Assembly (NCBI GenBank): GCA_046727855.1
Contig: JBKPDL010000075.1
Coordinates: forward strand, 1 to 19,905
Source: DASPWV01 sp046727855
Lineage (GTDB): Bacteria; Acidobacteriota; Vicinamibacteria; Vicinamibacterales; UBA2999
DNA length: 19,905 nucleotides
Direction: 5' to 3'
This document shows positions 1 to 6,471 of the stretch, piece after piece; the first letter of the stretch is position 1; every line of letters starts with the position of its first letter. The notes under the pieces were generated by a model that was not told the origin of the DNA, did no database searches, and was given only the letters and a program-made list of their open reading frames with translations. The position numbers were made by a program, and so were the translations under genes.

Positions 1-294
1 CACTCCGATGTACAGCGCGTCATGGTCGTATAGGAGCTTGACCTCAGTATCAAACGTGGCGGGCTCTCCTTCGCGGGGATCGTTCTGTATGAAGTTCTTC
101 GCGACAGGCGCCTGATCCCATGACGCTTCGTCGAGTTTTCCATCCAGAACAATCGGACCCGTCGCCCTGACCGCAGCAAGGCGCCGATCGAACTGCGCGT
201 TCGTTTCATCGATTCTGTTTGCTGCCAAAGCAGACGCGCCGACACCAACCACGAGTGCCAAAACGAGCAGGAACCTGCAGTTCATTGGAGCCAT
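1..294 (-). CDS. Exported DUF5916 / CBM9-like protein, N-terminal fragment
   Basis: The frame is open from an ATG at 294 to the window edge, giving 98 residues; the rest of the gene is outside. A second in-frame ATG at 285 is an alternative start. Residues 6-24 are a hydrophobic signal peptide with a likely cut after ALA (residue 24). Residues 48-98 have the look of the family 9 carbohydrate-binding-like domain that opens DUF5916 proteins: IVLDGKLDEASW near 48-59, then a Phe/Asp-Pro segment (FIQNDPREGEPA) and a strand ending LYIGV. DUF5916 proteins usually continue into a large C-terminal beta-rich, probably outer-membrane region, which cannot be checked here. No clear Shine-Dalgarno is visible. 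Export is well supported; the exact family is a recognition call from a fragment, and ligand and function are unknown. Confidence 0.72.
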   Translation of the reverse strand, partial: MAPMNCRFLLVLALVVGVGASALAANRIDETNAQFDRRLAAVRATGPIVLDGKLDEASWDQAPVAKNFIQNDPREGEPATFDTEVKLLYDHDALYIGV

Positions 295-436
295 GTAGTC
301 TGCCCGATTCACGAAGAGCACGTGTAAGCAGTTGTAAACGTCGTGGTGCTGCAAACAGTTCGGCCTCGAGCGGCATCGTTTTCGAGTCTCTGCATTTTAC
401 GGTAGAGCTGGAGTCAAAGGCACGGGAGTTGCGATC

Positions 437-1081
437 ATGAGCGCTATGGACGCGTGGGTCGCGTACCTACTCGTGAGCCTGATTGCAGTCGCAATCTTGG
501 GCGTCGTCGGATATTTCGTTCTGCGCAAACTATTCATGCGCGCGGCCGACCGCATGGCGCGTCACATCGATCGGGCGCTGTCGCAGTTTGCCACCGTCGG
601 ACTGAGTGGCCGTGCCGGAGGCGTAAGTGCGGCAGCAGCAAGAGCCGCAGTGGGGCGGCTCACGCATCTTGGTGCGTACGCGGCCGCCGAGGGTCTGTCG
701 GAAGATGCCGCCAGAGCGCAATTCACGCGGTCGATCGAGCGTGTAGCGCGGCTGATGGATTCTGCGATCAAGATACCGGTGATCGGGCGTGTTGGACTTG
801 ATGCGCTGCTTGGCCTTTTTCCGGTCGCCGGTGATGCCGCATCCGCAGCCGTTTCCATTTCGCTCATCGCCAGGAGCGTGCGTTACGGTATCCCTCGCGA
901 GATCATTACGAGAATGCTCGCCAACGTCCTTGTCGATCTGCTACTCGGCGCCGTACCGCTCGTCGGCGACCTCGCCGATATGTGGTTCAAGGCCAACGAA
1001 CGCAATGTTGCGCTGCTGAAGGAGTATCTCGGTGACGAAGCGCGCAACACGATCGATGCCGAGGTCGTGTCGCGCGTGTAG
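437..1081 (+). CDS. DUF4112 domain membrane protein
   Basis: A 214-residue protein. Residues 8-30 form an N-terminal membrane helix, followed by a basic, Ala-rich amphipathic stretch. The DUF4112 domain occupies about residues 105-205: a DSAIKIPVIGRVGLDALLG segment, a GD-containing turn (FPVAGDAAS), a hydrophobic helix, an RMLANVLVDLLLGAVPLVGD repeat of the same turn, and the closing FKANERNVALL motif typical of the family. The two similar IP/VP-x-x-GD turns suggest a hairpin-like membrane insertion. The function of DUF4112 is not known. The ATG at 437 has a GGGAG-like element about 8 nt upstream. The gene stands alone, converging on the M14 peptidase gene with only 20 nt between the stops; no hairpin terminator is visible there. 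Confidence 0.85.
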   Translation: MSAMDAWVAYLLVSLIAVAILGVVGYFVLRKLFMRAADRMARHIDRALSQFATVGLSGRAGGVSAAAARAAVGRLTHLGAYAAAEGLSEDAARAQFTRSIERVARLMDSAIKIPVIGRVGLDALLGLFPVAGDAASAAVSISLIARSVRYGIPREIITRMLANVLVDLLLGAVPLVGDLADMWFKANERNVALLKEYLGDEARNTIDAEVVSRV

Positions 1082-1101
1082 CGAAGGTTGCTTTCTGCGA
1101 T

Positions 1102-3906
1102 TTATTGGGCCGCCGACGTCCGCGGCGCCACTCCGAGCCTGGGCATATCGTTGTAGAACAACAAGGCGTTGAATACCAATGCGTGTTCGCCGAACGTCTG
1201 CCAGCGATAAATGGGGTTGTTAACGAACATCAGGACACGACCCTTGCCTGCCGGTGCATCCACGATAGCCGGTCGGTTTCGAATCTGATCGGCACCCCGC
1301 ATCAACCCGCTGAGGACGCCGGCGTCGCCGCCGGTGAAGCGGGCAATCACCTGCGGCGCATCGGGGCGTGCCGGGGCAGAAGCATCGCCACCAGATGGCC
1401 CACCTTGTCCAGCAATCTGTAACAGTGGACCGTCACTCCAGCGCACAGGCAGTGTTTTGGCATCGTACCCAAACATCACTGGGTGATTAGTTTGCAAAAC
1501 TTCTGTTTCTACATACGGACCAGGCGCATACCAGTTGCCGGTTGGCCTCTGTGCATCTACTTGCCGCGTCACGCCGAATTCAGCCGCGAAATAGCTTGCG
1601 ACGCCCAACGTCATGAGCATGCCGCCTTGTTCGACAAACTTCACGAACTCCGCGACGCCCTCTATACCCATGCCGCCGCGTGTATCGTTTGTTTCCGCGT
1701 ACATCCCAAGGGACCTGAATTTGTCACTCCTCTTGTATGCGAGCGGCTTCGACAGTTTGGGCTGTTCGTAGACAATCGACTTCCCCGATGAACCTTGGTG
1801 CGGCATCACGATGACGTCGTACTTGGCGCGCAAATTGGCGCCTGACTGCACGTGATCTTTGTGAATCAAATCGAACGGAACCTCCCAGCGATCGAATGCA
1901 AGGCGCACCCATCCAACTTTCTCTGTGTTGGACCACGTGGTGTAAATCGCAATACGCGGCGGATCGACATCAATCGTCTCAATCGACGGAAGAGCAGCGA
2001 CTGCTGTCGCGACGAGGCCGAGCGAATCAATCTCCTTGCAGATGCGGCCCTCTAATCCGCTGTTCGAGGAGATGATGAGCGACCCGGCTGGATACTCGAC
2101 GTCGCCCAGTTTGAAGACGGCCTTTGCGGCACGTACCGGAACGTCCTTGAGCCGGTAGCGGAGTGTAATCAGGTTGAGTGCACCTGTGTGTTTGACGACG
2201 TATGCAGCCGCAGGCCTGCCTACGGGCATGGCGCTGTCGATCGCTGACTTGGTTTGCACATCGGCCGATAGCAAGGACGCCGCGCTCTCGAGGATCGCTT
2301 TATCGTCTATAGTTTTCACATCAATGTTGCTCGCCAGCCCCATCGTCCAGGCGCTGTCGTCGTAGGTTTGTAGCTGCGGGTCCGGGTAATTCTGCTTTTC
2401 GAGCAGCGTTTTCGCGAAGCGCCCGTAAGGCTGGTTCAGTCTCACCACGTACGAACCTGCCGGGAACGTTCCTTCCTTCACGTTGACTTCGGCGGTCGCC
2501 CGATGCACTTCGATGCCCTGTCTTCGCAGCAGGTTTACGACTCGATCGACCTGCGACTGATCGCGTTGGCCCGCCGGAAGGACAAATGCATGGGGTGGTT
2601 TGCTCCTGCTCGCGTTGAGCGAATTCATTGTCTTGCGATAGAAGTTTTCCACCACCATTTGGGGGAACTTCGACGTCAACTCGAGCGCTGTGAGCACTCC
2701 GGTCTCGCTGTAATTGATTGAATTGCGAATGGACCAATCGACATCGCCGGCCGGCGCGGGATTGGGCCGGTACCACTGGCGCTCCGTCTGTGGCCCTTGA
2801 AGGCGGGCCTTCTTAGTGTTCGCTCCTCCCTGGTTGAAGATTTCGTACATCCGAATCATGCCATTGTGATTGCTCGCAGCAAAGGCGAGATAGCCGGGCG
2901 ACCATGTGTCGACGAAGCCGAAGTGCCACACGCCGGGCATCCCGTAACCCGTCAACTTGTTCACCTCGTACGTCGCGAAGAATGGGAGTTCGGTATAGAG
3001 AATCGGATCGAGATTCAGACTGTTTGGAGGTTGACCACTAAACGTGTAGAGAAGCGTTTGCGCCTCGTGCAGGTCATGCCAAATCGGGGGGACCCAGTGT
3101 AGGTACCAATTCAGGTAAGTGCGGAGCGTCTCCACGCCATAGTTAATGTCGCGATTGTTATCGTGAAAAACATACTTACCCCAATAGGGAGGCCCGCCAT
3201 AGTTCTCGCCACCTTCATACGGCTCATCGATCTTGTAGGCGTAATACCAGTCAACGTAACGATCGCGGCCGTCGACATCCGTCGTCGGAATGATCGAGAC
3301 GATGACGTTGTCGCGAATTTGCTTGATGTACGGCTCCTCGCTCACAGCTAACCGATACGCAAGCTCCATCAGCATTTCCGGCGGATTCGTTTCTCCGCTG
3401 TGTAGTCCGCCGCTTAGGTTGTAGTGCGGCTTGGTCGTGGTGAGGAGCGTCTGGACATCCGCATCGCTGAGATTGCGGGGGTCGGCAAGCTTCTTCAGGC
3501 TCTGGCGGTTCTGCTCGAGGTTGTTGAGGTTCGCCTCCGAACTCACATAAACGACCATGATCTCTCGACCCTCTTCGGTCTTTCCGATCACCGTCGTCTT
3601 CAGGCGTCCCGGCAGCGCATTTTCAAGCGAGCGATACCACTTCTGTTGGTCGGCCCAGTACGTGAGCTTCTTCGGTTGCCCGATGTGATAGCCCAGGATG
3701 TCTTTGGGCGTCGGGACGCCCGTTCGCTTGGGCAAATGATCCACCAACGGCGAGACGAACTCCGGTTTCGTGGTCCATTCCTTGACGAGCTTGCTGAATT
3801 CAGCGTCGCTTTCTTGGAGCAGCGCCGAGCGTTGCGCGGTTGGGGTGGCGCCCAGGCCCAGCAGCAACACTAATAGTGAGGTCCTGAGCGGGGCGCGAGA
3901 TTTCAT
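1102..3906 (-). CDS. Secreted M14-family zinc carboxypeptidase, large form
   Basis: A 934-residue exported metallopeptidase. Residues 8-24 are a signal peptide (Leu-rich core, cut likely near TAQ). The M14 catalytic domain runs from about 75 to 415. H169-S-G-E172 supplies the first two zinc ligands of the HxxE motif. HDNNRD (248-253) resembles the substrate-carboxylate-binding NR motif. H277 or H280 in WHDLHEAQ is the candidate third ligand, and E409 in LTALEL the candidate catalytic Glu. After residue 435 come two alpha/beta segments; 651-720 (RIAIYTTW, DVIVMPHQG) and the Gly-rich 750-780 region resemble a glutamine-amidotransferase-like fold often found at the end of these large peptidases. 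The start is secure: AAAGGAG (3912-3918) precedes the ATG by 5 nt. It probably hydrolyses peptides in the periplasm or outside; substrate unknown. Confidence 0.9.
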   Translation of the reverse strand: MKSRAPLRTSLLVLLLGLGATPTAQRSALLQESDAEFSKLVKEWTTKPEFVSPLVDHLPKRTGVPTPKDILGYHIGQPKKLTYWADQQKWYRSLENALPGRLKTTVIGKTEEGREIMVVYVSSEANLNNLEQNRQSLKKLADPRNLSDADVQTLLTTTKPHYNLSGGLHSGETNPPEMLMELAYRLAVSEEPYIKQIRDNVIVSIIPTTDVDGRDRYVDWYYAYKIDEPYEGGENYGGPPYWGKYVFHDNNRDINYGVETLRTYLNWYLHWVPPIWHDLHEAQTLLYTFSGQPPNSLNLDPILYTELPFFATYEVNKLTGYGMPGVWHFGFVDTWSPGYLAFAASNHNGMIRMYEIFNQGGANTKKARLQGPQTERQWYRPNPAPAGDVDWSIRNSINYSETGVLTALELTSKFPQMVVENFYRKTMNSLNASRSKPPHAFVLPAGQRDQSQVDRVVNLLRRQGIEVHRATAEVNVKEGTFPAGSYVVRLNQPYGRFAKTLLEKQNYPDPQLQTYDDSAWTMGLASNIDVKTIDDKAILESAASLLSADVQTKSAIDSAMPVGRPAAAYVVKHTGALNLITLRYRLKDVPVRAAKAVFKLGDVEYPAGSLIISSNSGLEGRICKEIDSLGLVATAVAALPSIETIDVDPPRIAIYTTWSNTEKVGWVRLAFDRWEVPFDLIHKDHVQSGANLRAKYDVIVMPHQGSSGKSIVYEQPKLSKPLAYKRSDKFRSLGMYAETNDTRGGMGIEGVAEFVKFVEQGGMLMTLGVASYFAAEFGVTRQVDAQRPTGNWYAPGPYVETEVLQTNHPVMFGYDAKTLPVRWSDGPLLQIAGQGGPSGGDASAPARPDAPQVIARFTGGDAGVLSGLMRGADQIRNRPAIVDAPAGKGRVLMFVNNPIYRWQTFGEHALVFNALLFYNDMPRLGVAPRTSAAQ

Positions 3907-3991
3907 CCCAACTCCTTTGAATACAGCGAGATAGTGGGGCTTACCGTATCAGCACTGATGTGACTGCGTGACAAATCCGGGCAAAAAAGCA

Positions 3992-4021
3992 TTGAGCAGA
4001 TCAGTCGCCCGTCGATACAAT
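3992..4021 (+). promoter_or_regulatory. Candidate sigma-70 promoter for the DGQHR gene
   Basis: TTGAGC (3992-3997) and TACAAT (4016-4021) are separated by 18 nt. Transcription would begin near 4028 and leave a leader of about 16 nt before the ATG at 4044, which lacks a Shine-Dalgarno. The match is by eye; the 137-bp divergent region shared with the peptidase gene holds no clear operator. Confidence 0.45.
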
Positions 4022-4043
4022 CCGACTCTTTGGGCCGACTCTT

Positions 4044-5183
4044 ATGATCAGCGTAGCCGCAATCAGGATGCAGCAGTTCGGGGTGCAATTTTATCAGGCG
4101 TCACTTACGGCAAACGACATCGACAAGCTCGTGCGGTTCGAGGTGCTGAGTTACGGGGAGCAAGCGCATCCGCCGGTCAGAGGCGGAAAACGTGCAGCAC
4201 CACAGTCAAAGATCCGTTGGGATCTGCTCGAGCAACGGATCGCGTCGAGTGAGAAGGCCTATCAACGGCAAATCATCCGCCGCAAGATCGAAGAGCTCGT
4301 GCAGTACTACGAGCAGTGCCGCCAGGCACGTGACCTTCCGTCCATACCCGGTGCCGTTATCATCTCGGCAGACGAAAAGCTTGTGTTCGAGCCAATCGAG
4401 TCCGGAAGTGCAGTGGGCAAATTGAAGGTGCCGGAACGCGAAGGCGTCTTGCGCGCCATCGACGGCCAGCACCGTCTGCTCGCCCTGCACGCCGATATCG
4501 ACAATTTTTCTGGCGAATCGTTCACGGTGCCCGCCATCATTTTCGACAAGTTGCCCGAAGACCACACCGTTCAGATGTTTGTGACGATCAATGCCAAGCA
4601 CACCCGCTTGAATTCGTCCCACCTGGTCTCGCTCTCGGGCCGGCAGCTCTATCGTGACGAGTCGCTCGCTGCCGCCCACGACGTCGTCCGCGCGCTCAAC
4701 GATCGCGAGGAGTCGCCCCTGTATGGAGAGATCAAGCTCCTGGGGGTTGGCCACGGCCGCGTTGCTCAGGCGCCGCTCGCGCAGGAGCTGAAGAAGCTCT
4801 TTGCCAACGAGGAGGCCCTTGGCGGAGGACGTAAGTCCGCGGAGTTTCAGGAAGACGCGAAGAAGTTCTTTGTCAACTACTTTCGTCAAGTGGCGACGAT
4901 CTTTGAGTCAGCCTGGCAAGGCAGGAAGTATTCGATCCGCTCTGCGACGGCGCTGCGCGCCTTTATTCGCGTTGCGCCGGACATCATTCAGCGTATCGAT
5001 CAGCAACACGCCGAGCGGACGGATTTTCGCGCTATCGGACGCGTCATCGCCCCCTGGGGCCGCCGCATCGGCGCACTCCGTTTCGAGACGGATGGCGCCT
5101 GGAAGCGGCAAGGGACGACGGTCGATGGCCTCGCCAAGGAACTACGATTGGCGCTTCAGTACCCCGAAGGCGCCGCAGTGTAG
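4044..5183 (+). CDS. DGQHR domain-containing protein (DndB-related fold)
   Basis: A 379-residue soluble protein. The defining motif AIDGQHRLLAL lies at residues 138-148, with D140-G-Q-H-R144. It is followed by FVTINAKHTRLN (179-190), the second conserved block of DGQHR proteins, which in relatives reads as phage- or ParB-like 'INSKQT'. The N-terminus (AAIRMQQFGVQFYQASL) matches the family's usual beta-hairpin opening, supporting the start at 4044; an ATG at 4068 would cut into it. DndB, a regulator of phosphorothioate DNA modification, is the best-known member, but many DGQHR proteins are solitary and uncharacterised. No dndA, C, D or E, no nuclease and no methylase lies next to it here, so a DNA-modification role is only a possibility. 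It is divergent from the M14 peptidase gene and ends 57 nt before a strong hairpin. Confidence 0.85.
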   Translation: MISVAAIRMQQFGVQFYQASLTANDIDKLVRFEVLSYGEQAHPPVRGGKRAAPQSKIRWDLLEQRIASSEKAYQRQIIRRKIEELVQYYEQCRQARDLPSIPGAVIISADEKLVFEPIESGSAVGKLKVPEREGVLRAIDGQHRLLALHADIDNFSGESFTVPAIIFDKLPEDHTVQMFVTINAKHTRLNSSHLVSLSGRQLYRDESLAAAHDVVRALNDREESPLYGEIKLLGVGHGRVAQAPLAQELKKLFANEEALGGGRKSAEFQEDAKKFFVNYFRQVATIFESAWQGRKYSIRSATALRAFIRVAPDIIQRIDQQHAERTDFRAIGRVIAPWGRRIGALRFETDGAWKRQGTTVDGLAKELRLALQYPEGAAV

Positions 5184-5239
5184 GGCGCTCCCCTCACAAC
5201 TCGAAAGCACTCATCCAGACGCTTGTGCTGTTGAGCAAA

Positions 5240-5269
5240 AGAGGCGGACACGTTTCGGTGTCCGCCTCT
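5240..5269 (-). terminator. Intrinsic terminator, possibly bidirectional
   Basis: A perfect 12-bp stem pairs 5240-5251 with 5258-5269 around a 6-nt loop (5252-5257). Read on the minus strand the GC-rich stem is followed by TTTTGC, so its best orientation serves transcripts coming from pxpA, whose stop lies 173 nt upstream. Read on the plus strand it lies 57 nt after the DGQHR stop but lacks a proper T-tract. Confidence 0.75.
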
Positions 5270-5441
5270 CCTACTTAAAGCTGCCGCTGGCTCGCCCCAG
5301 CATTCACGGCACCCTGCCGTAAACAACAGACTGGCGACGCCGCCCCGTTCTACAAGCTCCGTGCCGAGCCCACGCTCGGAGCAAATCCAAAAATTTCACG
5401 GCGGAACGGTTGCGGGCGATCCTCAACTTTCGTCTGCCGAC

Positions 5442-6206
5442 TTACAGGTTTGTCTTTAGACGCGAAACGCTAACACCGGTTGCTTCAAGACCGTGGCGCA
5501 CCTGGCGCGCCAGGTCCCCGGCGCCGGGCGTGTCTCCATGTAAACAGATGGTGTCGGCATTTAGGCGAATGATCGAACCGTCGATTGCCGTCACCTCATG
5601 ATCGCGCACCATACGAACCGCGCGTTCGACGACTCGCTCGGCGTCGTGGATTACGGCGCCTGGCTCTCGACGAGGCGCCAACGAGCCATCGGGGTTATAT
5701 GCCCGATCGGCAAAGACTTCGGCAGCGACGCCGAGCCCCGCGCGTTCCGCAGCGCGGAGGAGCTCCGATCCCGGCAACCCAAACAGAATCAACGAGCGAT
5801 CGAGCGCGACGACCGCACGCACAATCGCGTCGGCAAGTGCGGCGTCCCGACACGCTTGGTTGTACAGCGCGCCGTGTGCCTTCACGTGTTGCAGCCGAAC
5901 GCCTGCGGCCGCAGCGATCCCGGCGAGCGCCGAGACCTGGTAAAGCACAAGATCCTCGACCTCGCGTGCTGACGCGCGCATTTCGCGCCGGCCGAATCCA
6001 ACCAGGTCCGGAAATCCCGGATGTGCGCCAACCGCGACATCGCGGGCCTTTGCGCGCGCCACAGTCTGGCGCATCACGCTGGGATCGCCCGCGTGGAAGC
6101 CGCAGGCGACACTGGCGGAGGTGATGCTTGTCATGAGCGCCTCGTCCTGACCCATGGGCCATGGCCCAAACGACTCGCCCAAATCGGCATTGAGATCGAT
6201 ACGCAT
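5442..6206 (-). CDS. pxpA: 5-oxoprolinase subunit A (LamB/YcsF family)
   Basis: A 254-residue protein of the usual family length. In bacteria PxpA works with PxpB and PxpC to hydrolyse 5-oxoproline (pyroglutamate) to glutamate at the cost of ATP, in the cytoplasm. Family signatures are all present: DLNADLGESFG (4-14), ASVACGFHAGDP (31-42), VAVGAHPGFPDLVGFGRR (57-74), VKAHGALYN, EVFADRAYNPDGSLAPR and ICLHGDTPGA near the end. No pxpB or pxpC is adjacent: downstream is a terminator and the DGQHR gene, upstream the divergent TonB receptor. The partners must be elsewhere or the protein acts alone. An operator-like palindrome lies 31 nt upstream of the ATG and a hairpin 4 nt upstream. The start at 6206 fits the conserved N-terminus MRIDLNADLG. 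Confidence 0.93.
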   Translation of the reverse strand: MRIDLNADLGESFGPWPMGQDEALMTSITSASVACGFHAGDPSVMRQTVARAKARDVAVGAHPGFPDLVGFGRREMRASAREVEDLVLYQVSALAGIAAAAGVRLQHVKAHGALYNQACRDAALADAIVRAVVALDRSLILFGLPGSELLRAAERAGLGVAAEVFADRAYNPDGSLAPRREPGAVIHDAERVVERAVRMVRDHEVTAIDGSIIRLNADTICLHGDTPGAGDLARQVRHGLEATGVSVSRLKTNL

Positions 6207-6210
6207 GCGG

Positions 6211-6231
6211 GCGATTCTCTCTCCGAATCGC
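6211..6231 (-). promoter_or_regulatory. Leader hairpin presenting a purine-rich loop before pxpA
   Basis: On the minus strand, GCGATTC and GAATCGC form a perfect 7-bp stem around the loop GGAGAGA. The stem ends 4 nt before the pxpA ATG, and the loop holds the only Shine-Dalgarno-like bases in the leader. Folding could therefore affect pxpA initiation. This is seen by eye; no folding energy was calculated. Confidence 0.4.
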
Positions 6232-6236
6232 GATCT

Positions 6237-6251
6237 TGAGATTAGATCTCA
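6237..6251. promoter_or_regulatory. Fur-like 7-1-7 palindrome, copy 1 (pxpA side)
   Basis: TGAGATTAGATCTCA is an inverted repeat of TGAGAT(T/C) arms around one base, 6 of 7 positions matching. It lies 31 nt upstream of the pxpA start and covers a minus-strand TCTAAT that could be a -10. It is the weaker relative of the two perfect copies at 6301 and 6440. Confidence 0.55.
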
Positions 6252-6259
6252 CTTTGCTC

Positions 6260-6288
6260 TTGACCGACCGAACTGGTCGGATTAGACT
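6260..6288 (+). promoter_or_regulatory. Candidate promoter for the TonB-dependent receptor
   Basis: TTGACC (6260-6265) and TAGACT (6283-6288) are 17 nt apart on the plus strand. Initiation near 6295 would place palindrome copy 2 (6301-6315) just downstream of the start point and copy 1 just upstream of the -35, a layout suited to repression. The implied leader is about 175 nt. Confidence 0.4.
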
Positions 6289-6300
6289 TCCGTGTCGACT

Positions 6301-6315
6301 TGAGACTTAGTCTCA
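6301..6315. promoter_or_regulatory. Fur-like 7-1-7 palindrome, copy 2
   Basis: TGAGACTTAGTCTCA is a perfect 7-1-7 inverted repeat. The geometry matches the Fur-box model TGATAATNATTATCA, with which each half shares TGA-A-T positions. It is probably bound by a Fur-family metalloregulator controlling the receptor gene. Confidence 0.65.
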
Positions 6316-6439
6316 TTTTTACCGGACTCGCGGCGATTCTGCCGGGAAATCGGCAACCAGACTCTCGTACACGACCGCGGTGCTGATTTGGCCGACGTGT
6401 TCGGCCTTCAGCGCACGCACGAGTTTCGCCGGCCGAAAG

Positions 6440-6454
6440 TGAGACTGAGTCTCA
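6440..6454. promoter_or_regulatory. Fur-like 7-1-7 palindrome, copy 3 (receptor side)
   Basis: TGAGACTGAGTCTCA is identical to copy 2 except for the central base. It ends 17 nt before the receptor ATG, just upstream of the AGGAA ribosome-binding site, so a bound repressor would block elongation or a downstream promoter. Confidence 0.65.
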
Positions 6455-6471
6455 GGTCCAGGAACATTACC

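Noticed and set aside
219..440. 73-codon plus-strand open frame
   Set aside because: It overlaps the signal-peptide region of the exported protein on the other strand, is rich in Arg and Ser, shows no family motif, and ends where the DUF4112 gene begins.
4206..4889. 227-codon minus-strand open frame
   Set aside because: It is antisense to the DGQHR gene, whose motifs are clear. Long antisense frames are expected in high-GC coding DNA.
6301..6322. TGAGACT/AGTCTCA followed by a T-run as an intrinsic terminator
   Set aside because: The stem is short with a minimal loop, and the same palindrome recurs twice nearby without a T-run, so an operator is the better reading. Attenuation is not fully excluded.
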